A program made the translations under genes and the position numbers. A stretch of 64,000 nucleotides of DNA from Salinicola salarius (GTDB taxonomy: Bacteria; Pseudomonadota; Gammaproteobacteria; Pseudomonadales; Halomonadaceae): contig NZ_PZJT01000012.1 in the NCBI RefSeq assembly GCF_003206135.1, positions 29,403-93,402 on the forward strand, written 5' to 3'. Position 1 is the first letter of the stretch, and every line of letters starts with the position of its first letter. Of the stretch, positions 27,431 to 35,810 are shown piece after piece. The notes below the pieces were generated by a model that was given only the letters and a program-made list of their open reading frames with translations, was not told where the DNA came from and made no database searches.

Positions 27431-28362
27431 CCCTCGCCGCTACGGCTGGACTCGGGGTTCAGCGTCAATGCAGCGAGAAACAACTGGGCGTGACGATCCG
27501 CCAGTGCCTTGAGATCGCGGTCGTAACCCCCGCCGATGACGGCGGCAACGGGAATGCCCAGGTCGCGACACCGCGCGAGGACGAACCGGTCCCGGCGGAA
27601 AAGCCCCTCGGTACTCAGCGAGAAATGCCCCAGCCGATCACCGGCGTGCACGTCGGCGCCGGCGTCGAACAGCACGAACTGCGGCCGGAAATCGCTCAGG
27701 ATCGGATCGAGTTCCCGGGCGAGGCAGCGCAGGTAGGCGTCGTCGCCGGTCCCCCTGGATAGCGCGACGTCGCGATCGCTCTGGACTTTCTCGAAGGGGA
27801 AGTTGGCCTCGCCATGGATCGAGAACGTGAAGACTCTCGGTTCATGGCGGAAGATCCAGGCGGTGCCGTCGCCCTGATGGACATCGCAGTCGACGATCAG
27901 AATCCGCTCGAGACGATGTTCGGCCAGCAGGTCATGTGCCGCGACCGCCAGGTCGTTGAGCAGACAGTAGCCGCTGGCACGATCGGCATAGGCGTGATGG
28001 GTGCCGCCAGCGCTGTTGAGCGCCAGGCCGGTTTCCAGCGCCGTCTGCACGGTGGCCAGCGTGCCGCCCACTTCCAGCAAGGTGCGTTCGACCAGCGCCG
28101 GCGACCAGGGAAAGCCGCTGGGCGTGCGTCGGGTGGTCGCGATTTCGCCCAGGTAGAATCGCTGCAGGTAATCTGCGGTATGAGTGCGCAGTAGCGCCTT
28201 GCTACTCGCCGGGCGCGGCGTCATCCAGCGAACCTCGTCGAGAGCATCGAACCCCAGCGTCGACAGGCGCTCTCGCAGGGCGCGGAACTTCGCCATCGGG
28301 AACGGGTGACGCTCGGGCCATTCGCAGCTGTAACCGGGGTGGTGGATGATCGGCAGGGTCAC
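27415..28362 (-). CDS. histone deacetylase-family protein
   Basis: 315-residue class II HDAC-like hydrolase (AcuC/HdaH/acetylpolyamine amidohydrolase group). The zinc-site and charge-relay residues are seen in SAGGTHHAYADRASGYCLLN and IVDCDVHQGDGTA (Asp and His ligands). DAGADVHAGDRLGHFSLS and IGGGYDRD complete the family pattern. Substrate is unknown: acetylated protein lysine, polyamines or small molecules. Its start is close to a MITE remnant in the divergent promoter region. Confidence 0.9.
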   Translation of the reverse strand: MTLPIIHHPGYSCEWPERHPFPMAKFRALRERLSTLGFDALDEVRWMTPRPASSKALLRTHTADYLQRFYLGEIATTRRTPSGFPWSPALVERTLLEVGGTLATVQTALETGLALNSAGGTHHAYADRASGYCLLNDLAVAAHDLLAEHRLERILIVDCDVHQGDGTAWIFRHEPRVFTFSIHGEANFPFEKVQSDRDVALSRGTGDDAYLRCLARELDPILSDFRPQFVLFDAGADVHAGDRLGHFSLSTEGLFRRDRFVLARCRDLGIPVAAVIGGGYDRDLKALADRHAQLFLAALTLNPESSRSGEGSAAN

Positions 28363-28420
28363 GATATCTCCTGTGGGTGCGGCGACTGGTCTCTGGTGGC
28401 GATGCGGGAATTCGCTACGC

Positions 28421-28482
28421 TAGAGTCTGTTGACGTTCCAGCGCAAACCGCGTTGCTGCACGTGAAACGCCAACCGACCCTA
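28421..28482. mobile_element. short internally deleted MITE-like element
   Basis: A 62-bp element. The left end TAGAGTCTGTTGACGTTCCA (28421-28440) and right end (28463-28482) are imperfect 20-bp inverted repeats, flanked or terminated by TA. Between them GCGCAAACCGCGTTGCTGC matches the interior of the 269-bp element at 34205. It lies in the promoter region between the HDAC-like gene and the hydroxyacid dehydrogenase. Confidence 0.7.
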
Positions 28483-28515
28483 GGGAAAGATTCCTGCCGC
28501 TGCGAGTGTGATGTG

Positions 28516-29511
28516 ATGCGAATTACGGTCTACAGTGCCCAGCCCTACGATCGTCGCTTCTTCGACGAGATCCGAGAGTCCCGGTTTGCCGATGCCGGCT
28601 TCGAGTGGCTCTATCAGACGGCCAGCCTCGAGGCCGGCACCGTGGCGCTGGCGGAAGGCAGCGATGCCGTCTGCGTGTTCGTCAACGACTGCCTCGATGC
28701 CGAGGTGATCGAAGCACTGGCCGCGCTGGGCATCCGGGCCATCGTGCTGCGCTGCGCCGGCTTCAACAATGTCGATCTCGATGCCGCTCATCGGCTTGGC
28801 CTGTTCGTGGCGCGCGTGCCGGCCTACTCGCCGGAAGCGGTGGCCGAGCACGCGCTGGCGATGATCATGACGCTGAACCGCAAGACCCACCGGGCATTCA
28901 ATCGCGTGCGCGAGGGCAATTTCGCCCTCGATGGCCTGCTGGGTGTAACGCTCCACGGCAAGACGGCGGGCGTGGTCGGCACCGGTCGCATCGGCCTGTG
29001 CATGGCGCGCATTCTCAAGGGGCTCGGCTGCGAGGTGCTGGGCTACGATCCCTATCCGAGCGATGCCTTTCCTGCCTACGGGGAGATGGTGCCGCTGGAG
29101 GCCCTGCTGGCCCGCTCCGATATCGTCTCGCTGCACTGCCCGCTGACCGAGCAGACGCATCACTTGATCGACGCCGATGCGCTGGCGGCGATGAAGCCCG
29201 GCGCGATGCTGGTCAATACCTCGCGCGGGGCGCTGATCGATACGCCGGCGGTGATTGCCGCGCTCAAGTCGCGTCAGTTGGGCGCGCTGGCGATCGATGT
29301 CTACGAGCAGGAGAGCGAACTGTTCTTCCGCGACCATTCGGCGGAGATCATCGACGACGATATCTTCGCCCGCCTGACGAGTTTCCCCAACGTGCTGATC
29401 ACCGGCCACCAGGGCTTCTTCACCGTCGAGGCGCTGCGTGAGATTGCACAGGTGACCTGCGCCAACCTCGTCGCCTTCGCCGAAGGCATCGAATGTCCCA
29501 ATCGGCTCTAG
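28516..29511 (+). CDS. D-2-hydroxyacid dehydrogenase (D-lactate dehydrogenase type)
   Basis: 331-residue NAD-dependent dehydrogenase of the LdhA group, reducing pyruvate-like 2-ketoacids to D-hydroxyacids. LRCAGFNNVDLDAA is the LdhA-type substrate region. The NAD motif is VGTGRIG (about residues 152-158). Catalytic Arg sits in NTSRGALID, Glu in YEQESELFF, and His in ITGHQGFFT. The ATG at 28516 gives the family start MRITVYSAQPYD. Translation from farther upstream would cross the MITE remnant and is rejected. Confidence 0.92.
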   Translation: MRITVYSAQPYDRRFFDEIRESRFADAGFEWLYQTASLEAGTVALAEGSDAVCVFVNDCLDAEVIEALAALGIRAIVLRCAGFNNVDLDAAHRLGLFVARVPAYSPEAVAEHALAMIMTLNRKTHRAFNRVREGNFALDGLLGVTLHGKTAGVVGTGRIGLCMARILKGLGCEVLGYDPYPSDAFPAYGEMVPLEALLARSDIVSLHCPLTEQTHHLIDADALAAMKPGAMLVNTSRGALIDTPAVIAALKSRQLGALAIDVYEQESELFFRDHSAEIIDDDIFARLTSFPNVLITGHQGFFTVEALREIAQVTCANLVAFAEGIECPNRL

Positions 29512-29582
29512 GGCAACCATAGGGCAATCATAGGGCAACTATCCGGACTCGCGGCTGCCCGACGCTCACGCGCGAAAGGCTA

Positions 29583-30014
29583 TCACGCTTCGAGCAGGTT
29601 CACGGCCAAGCGGACGAAGTCCACCGAGGACAGGATGCCGACCAGGCGGCCGTCGTCGACGACAGGCAGGGCGCCCTGTCTATGGGAAAGCAGTCGCTGT
29701 CCTGCCTCGATGAGAGGCGTATCGATGGGCAGTGTCAGAAAATCCTGATGGATGACATCCGCAAGCGGCACCTGCTTGAGGTAATGGTCCAGGCGGTGCG
29801 TGCCATGGTCATTGGCAATCCGCAAGGCTTCCCGCAATACCACCTTCTGATCAAGCAAGCCTGCCAGCTGGTCCTGTTCATCCAGCACCGGCACATGACG
29901 TATCTTGTGCTCCCGCATCAACTCATTGCCGTCGAAAAGCGTTTGTTCCAGACGCAATGTCACGACATCGTGGCTCATGATGTCGGCTACCGAGCCGAGT
30001 TTGGCGGTCGTCAT
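29583..30014 (-). CDS. CBS-domain pair protein
   Basis: 143-residue cytosolic protein made almost entirely of two CBS motifs. The first has ADIMSHDVVTLRLEQTLFDG and IRHVPVLDEQDQLAGLLDQK. The second has ADVIHQDFLTLPIDTPLIEA and GALPVVDDGRLVGILSSVDF. CBS pairs bind adenosyl nucleotides and act as energy sensors. No partner domain is present, so the target is unknown. AGAGGA precedes the ATG at 30014. Confidence 0.85.
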   Translation of the reverse strand: MTTAKLGSVADIMSHDVVTLRLEQTLFDGNELMREHKIRHVPVLDEQDQLAGLLDQKVVLREALRIANDHGTHRLDHYLKQVPLADVIHQDFLTLPIDTPLIEAGQRLLSHRQGALPVVDDGRLVGILSSVDFVRLAVNLLEA

Positions 30015-30350
30015 ATGGGGATCCTCTGATCGAAGTCGGGCCTGAAGGACCAGGCCCCTCAGGCAGTCACGCCATCGATATCGACGATGGCCAGGACGAC
30101 GGAGCCAGTATTCGAACGCCACGCCCCGGATCGAGTCCCGAGCCGGGCCTGGTCGAGACCGGGTGGTCAACACAAGGTCGGTCAAAACAGGGCTGCCGGA
30201 GCACGAGGATACTGGCCGTCGCCAGTATATCGGCCGGGAGGGCCATAATTTGATCCCATACGACCTGGATTCTGTGCCGCTGTGATCCTGTGCCGCGTTG
30301 ATCCTGTGTCGTTTAGACCTAGCAACGCGCTCGGCCGGGGCCCGGTGGTC
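30015..30350. other. intergenic region with hairpin and short tandem repeat
   Basis: No gene is supported here. The stretch holds a perfect 8-bp stem with a 4-nt loop (ATACTGGC at 30209-30216 with GCCAGTAT at 30221-30228). It also holds a three-copy 16-bp tandem repeat (listed separately). It lies between the CBS gene start and the rpiA stop. Confidence 0.6.
30268..30315. repeat. 16-bp tandem repeat, three copies
   Basis: Units 30268-30283, 30284-30299 and 30300-30315 share GAT(T/C)CTGTG(C/T)CG followed by a variable end. The repeat lies immediately downstream of the rpiA stop codon. Function unknown. Confidence 0.7.
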
Positions 30351-31022
30351 TCAGCGGGTGAAGCGCTCGACACCGTTTGCGCCACCGAGCAGCAGCACGT
30401 CGGCCGGGCGGCGGGCGAACAGGCCGTTGGTGACCACGCCGACGATGGCGTCCAGCGCCGTTTCCATCGCTTCCGGCTCGTCGAACAGCTTGTCGTAGCC
30501 GTCGAGAATGCGGTTGCCGTTGTCGGTCAGCACGCCGTCGCGATAGACCGGGGTGATGCCCAGCTTGACCATCTCGCGGGCAACGTAGGAGCGCGCCATG
30601 GGAATGACTTCGACCGGCAGCGGGAATCCGCCCAGCACTTCGACCCGCTTGCTGGCATCGGCGATGCAGATGAAGCGTTCGGCGCAGGCGGCGACGATCT
30701 TCTCGCGCGTCAGCGCCGCGCCGCCGCCCTTGATCATGCGCAGCCTGGCGTCGATCTCGTCGGCGCCATCGACATAGACCGGCACCGTACCGACATGATT
30801 GAGCTCCAGCACGTCGATGCCGTGGGACTTCAGCCGCGTGGCGGTCGCTTCCGAGCTGGCCACTGCGCCGCGAAAATCGTGCCGACGCGTCGCCAGCAGA
30901 TCGATGAAGTGATTGGCCGTGGAGCCCGTGCCCACGCCGATCACCGCGTCGGGCGTCAGAAGGTTGTCGATGTCTTCGAGGGCAGCGGCAGCGACGGCGC
31001 GCTTGAGATCGTCCTGAGTCAT
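30351..31022 (-). CDS. rpiA: ribose-5-phosphate isomerase A
   Basis: 223-residue isomerase interconverting ribose-5-phosphate and ribulose-5-phosphate in the pentose phosphate pathway. [40 protein letters not shown] and [20 protein letters not shown] are RpiA signatures, holding catalytic Asp, Glu and Lys residues. The ATG at 31022 gives the usual length, and the open extension upstream is not used. It is divergent from ilvA, an arrangement also seen in Pseudomonas. Confidence 0.96.
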   Translation of the reverse strand: MTQDDLKRAVAAAALEDIDNLLTPDAVIGVGTGSTANHFIDLLATRRHDFRGAVASSEATATRLKSHGIDVLELNHVGTVPVYVDGADEIDARLRMIKGGGAALTREKIVAACAERFICIADASKRVEVLGGFPLPVEVIPMARSYVAREMVKLGITPVYRDGVLTDNGNRILDGYDKLFDEPEAMETALDAIVGVVTNGLFARRPADVLLLGGANGVERFTR

Positions 31023-31209
31023 GTCGGTTCCGGCAGGCTGAAAGGAAGTTCGAGGCATTCGCTCGGCCGATAGTATAGGGCAAGCGCTTATCGCTGCCGA
31101 TGGCGCTGGACGCTCGGGGCTGGCGTCTGCTAACAATACGGATCCACTATAACCCGTCGTTTTCGAGGCGGGAGCGCTGCACCCCAGCTGTTCGCCAGGA
31201 CATACCCGA

Positions 31210-32727
31210 ATGCAACTCGAAGATATCGTCAAGAAGATCCTCCAGGCCCGCGTCTACGAGGCGGCCCGGGAGACTCCGATTTCCCCGCTACCTGCCCTTT
31301 CTCGCCGCTTTTCCAACCGTATTCTGATCAAGCGCGAAGACCTGCAGCCGGTCTTTTCGTTCAAGATTCGCGGCGCCTACAACAAGATGGCGCAACTGAG
31401 CGATGAGCAGAAGGCCAGGGGGGTGATCGCCGCCTCCGCCGGTAACCACGCCCAGGGCCTGGCGATGGCGGCGAAGCAGATGGGGGTCAAGGCCGTCATC
31501 GTGATGCCCCGTGTCACGCCGGATATCAAGGTGTCCGCGGTGCGCGGCTGGGGGGCCAAGGTGGTGCTCCGGGGCGATGCCTTCGGCGAAGCGTTGAGCC
31601 ACGCCCGAGAGCTGATCGCCGAGCATGGCTATACCTACATTCCGCCCTACGACGATTTCGATGTGATCGCCGGCCAGGGCACCGTGGCCATGGAGATTCT
31701 GCGCCAGCACTCCGGCCCGCTCGACGCGATCTTCGTGCCGGTGGGCGGCGGTGGCCTGCTGGCCGGTGTCGCGGCCTATATCAAGTATCTGCGTCCGGAG
31801 GTCAAGGTGTTCGGCGTCGAGGCCGAAGACTCCGCCTGCCTCAAGGCGGCATTGGAAGCCGGGGAGCGGGTGACGCTGGATCAGGTCGGCGTGTTTGCCG
31901 AAGGGGTCGCGGTGGCCCAGATCGGCGAGGCGCCGTTCGAAATCCTGCGCCATCATGTCGATGGCGTGATCACCGTCAACACCGATGAGATGTGTGCCGC
32001 GGTCAAGGATATCTTCGATGATACGCGGGCCGTGTCGGAGACCTCCGGCGCGCTTTCGCTGGCGGGGTTGAAGAAATACGTGCAGCAGACCCAGGCGCGG
32101 GATCAGGCGCTGATGTGCATCAATTCCGGCGCCAACATCAATTTCGACCGTCTGCAGCACGTCGCCGAGCGTACCGAGCTGGGCGAACAGCGCGAGGCGA
32201 TTCTGGCGGTGCAGATTCCCGAACGGCCAGGCAGCTTCAAGCAGTTCTGCCGCGTGATCGGCCGGCGGATGGTCACCGAGTTCAACTATCGCTACGCCGA
32301 TCCCGAAGGCGCGCACATCTTCGTCGGCGTGCAGGTCAAGCCGGGCGGGGAGGATCGCGAGGAGGTCATTCGCCGGCTGCGCGAGGCGGACTATCCGGTC
32401 GAGGATCTCACCGACAACGAGCTGGCCAAGCTCCACATTCGCCATCTGGGCGGCGGTCGGCCCAGGGAACGCTTCGAGGAAGAGGCCTATCGCTTCGAGT
32501 TCCCCGAGCGCCCCGGTGCGCTGATGAACTTCCTTACTCACTTGCCGGCGGACTGGAACATCTCGCTGTTCCACTATCGCAACCACGGCGCCGCCTACGG
32601 CCGGGTGCTGGTCGGGTTGCAGATGCCCAATGGTGACCGCGCCCATGCCGAGGAGCATTTCGACCGGATCGGCTATCGCTACTGGAAAGAGACCGATAAT
32701 ACGGCTTACCGGATGTTCATGGCGTAG
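31210..32727 (+). CDS. ilvA: threonine dehydratase, biosynthetic
   Basis: 505-residue PLP enzyme that deaminates threonine to 2-oxobutyrate, the first step of isoleucine synthesis. The PLP lysine lies in [12 protein letters not shown] (about residue 55). The phosphate-binding loop is [10 protein letters not shown] near residue 180. The C-terminal third (from about residue 330) carries two ACT-like regulatory subdomains ([14 protein letters not shown] and [14 protein letters not shown]) for isoleucine feedback. Length matches IlvA rather than the short catabolic TdcB. Confidence 0.96.
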   Translation: MQLEDIVKKILQARVYEAARETPISPLPALSRRFSNRILIKREDLQPVFSFKIRGAYNKMAQLSDEQKARGVIAASAGNHAQGLAMAAKQMGVKAVIVMPRVTPDIKVSAVRGWGAKVVLRGDAFGEALSHARELIAEHGYTYIPPYDDFDVIAGQGTVAMEILRQHSGPLDAIFVPVGGGGLLAGVAAYIKYLRPEVKVFGVEAEDSACLKAALEAGERVTLDQVGVFAEGVAVAQIGEAPFEILRHHVDGVITVNTDEMCAAVKDIFDDTRAVSETSGALSLAGLKKYVQQTQARDQALMCINSGANINFDRLQHVAERTELGEQREAILAVQIPERPGSFKQFCRVIGRRMVTEFNYRYADPEGAHIFVGVQVKPGGEDREEVIRRLREADYPVEDLTDNELAKLHIRHLGGGRPRERFEEEAYRFEFPERPGALMNFLTHLPADWNISLFHYRNHGAAYGRVLVGLQMPNGDRAHAEEHFDRIGYRYWKETDNTAYRMFMA

Positions 32728-32844
32728 ACCCGTGGAGACCACAGCGATAAGCCATCGACCGTCAGTGCTCATCACGGAATCGGGCAATGGCTTCGCGCAG
32801 AGTCTCGAGTCGTTGCAAAAGGTTGAAATGGACGCTGAAAGTGC

Positions 32845-32867
32845 CTGAAATCCAATTCAGCCTTTTT
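32845..32867 (+). terminator. weak possible terminator downstream of ilvA
   Basis: CTGAA (32845-32849) and TTCAG (32856-32860) form a short stem followed by CC and five T residues. The stem is only five base pairs, so this is tentative. Confidence 0.35.
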
Positions 32868-32925
32868 GTGTAAATGCCGATACTGTTGGGTAACGAAAAA
32901 GGTGTCATCTGGGCCGGAAACGCTC

Positions 32926-32954
32926 TTGTCAAGATTTTGGCCTGACCCTATAGT
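32926..32954 (+). promoter_or_regulatory. sigma70 promoter for the 31-residue protein
   Basis: TTGTCA (32926-32931), a 17-bp spacer, and TATAGT (32949-32954). Both boxes are close to consensus at ideal spacing, about 50 bp before the small gene start. Confidence 0.75.
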
Positions 32955-33006
32955 CGTGCGCGTCGCTGCGGGGGGCAGCGGCCGAACCCAACGCAGCGGA
33001 GTCGAC

Positions 33007-33102
33007 ATGAAACGCAAGCCCGACTTGGTAATGGCATTGGTATTGATCTTCGGTGTGGGCGTGGTGGCAACGGGCTACGCGCAGACATTGCTGGGCGCTT
33101 GA
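33007..33102 (+). CDS. 31-residue single-span membrane protein
   Basis: A very small gene: ATG at 33007 preceded by GGAG and a near-consensus sigma70 promoter. The product starts with the basic residues MKRKPD, then a hydrophobic span (about residues 7-28: LVMALVLIFGVGVVATGYAQ), and ends LLGA. From memory, pseudomonads encode a very similar 'MKRKPDLL..LVILFGLGVVTTGYTQ' peptide, so this looks conserved rather than accidental. Function is unknown. Confidence 0.75.
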   Translation: MKRKPDLVMALVLIFGVGVVATGYAQTLLGA

Positions 33103-33265
33103 GACCCGTAATCACTCGAGATCGTCTGGCGCATGGCCGTCAGGCTGTCATCGTGTGACGAAGAGAGCGAGGCCATGGGGTGTGGCTGGAGACGGCCGGT
33201 AGCGGAAACGCTGCCGGCCGTCGTCGTTTGCGGGGTTGGCCTGGCCTCTCGAGCGTCGCCGATCC

Positions 33266-33943
33266 TCAGCGTCCTGGCTTGACGATCCGCCGGTCGCTGA
33301 CGATCGCATCCAGCGGCACATCCCAACTGGCCACGGGGAGCGAGCCGACGCGCTGGCAGTCGTGGGCGAGCCCGATCAGGCGCGGCCTGGGGCGCCGGTG
33401 ACGGACGAAGGCAAAAGTGCGGTCGTAGAAACCGCCCCCCATGCCGATCCGCTGGCCGTCGTCGTCGAATCCCACCAACGGCAGCAGAACCATATCCAGC
33501 GCCCAGGCCGGCAGCCGGTTGGCGCGATGGGCGCCGAAGCGGGTATCCGGCTCGGCGATGCCGAAGCGATTTCGCGTCATCCGCGTGCCGGCGTGATAGC
33601 GCACGAACCACAGCCGGTTGTCGGATAGCGGGCGCAGTACCGGGAGATAGACATGCGCGCGGCGGGCAACCAGCCAGTCGATCAGCGGTCGCGGATCGAT
33701 CTCGCCATCGTTGGGCAGATACAGCGCCACGCGTCGGGCGCGCTGCAGCTCGGGCAGGTCTCTGAGGCGGCGACAGAGTTCGCGGGAAGCCAGGCGTCGT
33801 TGATGCGGGGTCAGGGCGCGTCGGCGTCGACGCAGTTCGCGACGCAGCTCGCGTCTATCGAGGCTGCCACTGGCGTTCGACTCGCCGATCGGCGTCGTCG
33901 TGGCGGTCCTGGCAGATTCGGTGGTGATCGTTGCGGTGGTCAT
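33266..33943 (-). CDS. 5-formyltetrahydrofolate cyclo-ligase
   Basis: 225-residue ATP-dependent enzyme (YgfA/FAU family) converting 5-formyl-THF to 5,10-methenyl-THF. The N-terminal RRELRRELRRRRRAL, ALYLPNDGEIDPRPLI, and LLPLVGFDDDGQRIGMGGGFYDR (the ATP and folate site) are family motifs. The ATG at 33943 is chosen because translation from 33982 would overlap the 3' end of the 6S RNA gene. It has about 30 more N-terminal residues than E. coli YgfA. It sits directly downstream of ssrS, as in most gammaproteobacteria. Confidence 0.93.
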   Translation of the reverse strand: MTTATITTESARTATTTPIGESNASGSLDRRELRRELRRRRRALTPHQRRLASRELCRRLRDLPELQRARRVALYLPNDGEIDPRPLIDWLVARRAHVYLPVLRPLSDNRLWFVRYHAGTRMTRNRFGIAEPDTRFGAHRANRLPAWALDMVLLPLVGFDDDGQRIGMGGGFYDRTFAFVRHRRPRPRLIGLAHDCQRVGSLPVASWDVPLDAIVSDRRIVKPGR

Positions 33944-33957
33944 CTTGAACGACAAGA

Positions 33958-34142
33958 GAGTTCCCCAGAGTGCCGCTGTCATTCTGGCCCTGAACCTATT
34001 GGTTCAAGGTGGGTGGCCGCAGGCAAGCCTTCAGGCTTTCCGTCGCGCGGACATGCACACGGGCCTGCCTAGCATTTGGCCCCCTGGGTACTGCGCATAG
34101 GCTCGAGGGACTTGTAATGACTGGCGCACACTCCAGGAAACC
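33958..34142 (-). ncRNA. ssrS: 6S RNA
   Basis: About 185 nt between zapA and the 5-FCL gene, the classical ssrS location. On the minus strand it contains AAGTCCCTCGAGCC, matching AGUCCCCUGAGCC of E. coli. It also contains CACCTTGAACCAATAGGTTC, matching CACCUUGAACCAAGGGUUC. The ends form the expected closing stem (GTTTCCTGGAGTG with CACTCTGGGGAAC, including G-U pairs). 6S RNA mimics an open promoter and sequesters sigma70 RNA polymerase in stationary phase. Ends are estimated to within a few bases. Confidence 0.92.
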
Positions 34143-34147
34143 CCACT

Positions 34148-34176
34148 ATCGTAGCAGAGCGACCCTTTTTGCCCAA
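34148..34176 (-). promoter_or_regulatory. sigma70 promoter of 6S RNA
   Basis: Read on the minus strand: TTGGGC (34176-34171), 17-bp spacer, TACGAT (34153-34148). Transcription would start about 34141, matching the predicted 5' end of the 6S RNA. The MITE-like element begins only 29 bp upstream of the -35 box. Confidence 0.75.
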
Positions 34177-34204
34177 TGACGGATTGAGGTACTCGGGAAA
34201 GTTT

Positions 34205-34473
34205 TAGGGTCTGTTGACGTTTCAGCGCGAACCGCGTTGCTGCGCCAAATGGCGCCAGGCCAGGCGCGGGATGTAGAGAAGGGTGGTTCCCTTTTCCAAT
34301 CCCGCAACGCCGCATGGCGCCATTTGCCGCGCAACCCGAAGGGCCGGGCCAGTTTTTGCACGGTGCTGCGTTATTCGTCGTTCATTTGGAATGACCAAAC
34401 TACGCTCCTCACGCCTTGCCCCGCACAAAAACTGGCTCCGGCGCGGCCGTGCATGAAACGTCAACAGACCCTA
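34205..34473. mobile_element. 269-bp MITE-like element with perfect 20-bp terminal inverted repeats
   Basis: The left end TAGGGTCTGTTGACGTTTCA (34205-34224) is repeated perfectly in inverted orientation at 34454-34473. TA lies at both outer edges, as for TA-targeting IS630/Tc1-type insertions. The interior has nested inverted repeats (for example CAAATGGCGCC with GGCGCCATTTG, and CAGTTTTTG with CAAAAACTG) and no coding capacity. It sits between zapA and the 6S RNA promoter. A short relative lies at 28421-28482. Confidence 0.85.
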
Positions 34474-34483
34474 GGGGAAAGCT

Positions 34484-34804
34484 TCAGGGGGAAGGGGTCT
34501 TCTGATCGGGTTCGCCCACCTTGGCCAGCGCGCGTTCGAGCCTCTCGCTCAGGTCGCTCAGGCTCTGTTCGCCGGCACGATGAGAGTCCAGCGCCGTCAG
34601 CAGCTCATGGGTGATATTGAGCGCCGCCATGATCGCGATCTTCTCGGCGCCCAGCACCTTGCCGCGGGCATGGATGCCGTGCATGGCGCGATCCAGATAG
34701 CGAGCCGAGCGTTTCAGCTGCTCCTGTTCTTCCGGCGGGCAAGCGATCACGTAGGATTTGCCCAGCAGGGTGACTTCGGTCGTCGGGCGAGGCGTGTCGC
34801 TCAT
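34484..34804 (-). CDS. zapA: cell division protein ZapA
   Basis: 106-residue FtsZ-associated protein that stabilises the Z-ring by bundling protofilaments. VTLLGKSYVIACPPEEQEQL is the conserved N-terminal domain, KVLGAEKIAIMAALNITHEL the central helix, and the C-terminal half is a coiled coil. Its location upstream of 6S RNA matches other gammaproteobacteria. It is divergent from ygfB. Confidence 0.94.
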   Translation of the reverse strand: MSDTPRPTTEVTLLGKSYVIACPPEEQEQLKRSARYLDRAMHGIHARGKVLGAEKIAIMAALNITHELLTALDSHRAGEQSLSDLSERLERALAKVGEPDQKTPSP

Positions 34805-35062
34805 GATGTCGCTCCGGGGTGGGCGGTGAAGATCGATGCGGTAAGATGGCAGGCATTCGCGTCGCGGGCCGAGCGGCCATCGCCAGGATTCGGCACGCTG
34901 CCTGCGGTCGGTGATCGGCCAGGCCGGGAACGGGTTCGAAGCCCCAGCCGCTTTGCCACCGCGATTGATCCGTCACTATAGAGAGCCGATTATGGGCGGT
35001 CAACGCGACGCGCAGCCTCGGCTGCCGCGCTGCTTGCCTGCAAACGCTCGCGATCACCAATC

Positions 35063-35707
35063 ATGGATGCCGACATGTCGATCATCAACGACCAGCTCGA
35101 TTTTTCCACCGTCGCCAATGTCTTTCTCGTGCATGGCAGCCTGCAGTCACCGGCGTTTCTCGACGGGCGTCTGTGCGCCGAGCTGGGCCTGCACGACGTG
35201 AGCGCGGAGCGCTGGCTGGAGGAAGTCTGTCTGGCGCTCAACGTCGAGCAGCCGGAAAGCCGCGACGATGCCGACGTGCTGCTGGGCTGGCGCCGCCAGA
35301 CGCTGGATGCCCTGTCCGCCGCCGAGCTCAACTTCGAACCGCTGTTGCCGGACGAGCTGTTTGCGCTCTCCGAGCGGGCCCAGGGCCTCAAGGAGTGGAC
35401 GCAAGGCTTTCTCGAAGTCGTCAACGAAGTGGATGGCGAGACCTACGAGGGCTGGTCGTCGCCCCTGAAGGAAGCGCTGGAGGATCTCGGCCAGCTGTCG
35501 GCGATCGATGTCGATATCGCCGACGATCCCGAGAACGAGAACGATCTCTTCGCGCTGACCGAGCACGCCCGCATGGCGGCGATGCTGCTCTATACCGAGC
35601 AGCACCCCGGCCAGCCCCAGGTGGAACAGCCGGAAGGCGAGCAGGCCGAGACCGAAGCTGGCAAGGCCGCCGCCAATGACGGTGAAACGCCGCCGTCGCT
35701 GCATTGA
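35063..35707 (+). CDS. ygfB: UPF0149 family protein YgfB
   Basis: 214-residue acidic protein of the YgfB/UPF0149 family. VFLVHGSLQSPAFLDGRLCA corresponds to the conserved 'HG..G..CG' start, and WTQGFLEVVNE near residue 112 to the conserved central part. The last 30 residues are a low-complexity Glu/Gln tail. In Pseudomonas aeruginosa YgfB influences ampDh3 and beta-lactam resistance; its role here is unknown. The start could also be the ATG at 35075. It is the first gene of the pepP-ubiH-ubiI cluster. Confidence 0.88.
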   Translation: MDADMSIINDQLDFSTVANVFLVHGSLQSPAFLDGRLCAELGLHDVSAERWLEEVCLALNVEQPESRDDADVLLGWRRQTLDALSAAELNFEPLLPDELFALSERAQGLKEWTQGFLEVVNEVDGETYEGWSSPLKEALEDLGQLSAIDVDIADDPENENDLFALTEHARMAAMLLYTEQHPGQPQVEQPEGEQAETEAGKAAANDGETPPSLH

Positions 35708-35810
35708 ATCGCTCGCGCCTCGGCATCCGCTGCCCGAGGCACGACGTCGAACAACGCCCACACTCCAGGCGTCTCCTGCGGATTCGAGGCGCAATGATCA
35801 AGGAGAACGC

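Noticed and set aside
28456..28471. Fifth parS-like sequence (TGCACGTGAAACG)
   Set aside because: It has several mismatches to parS and lies in the right terminal repeat of the MITE remnant, which explains its similarity.
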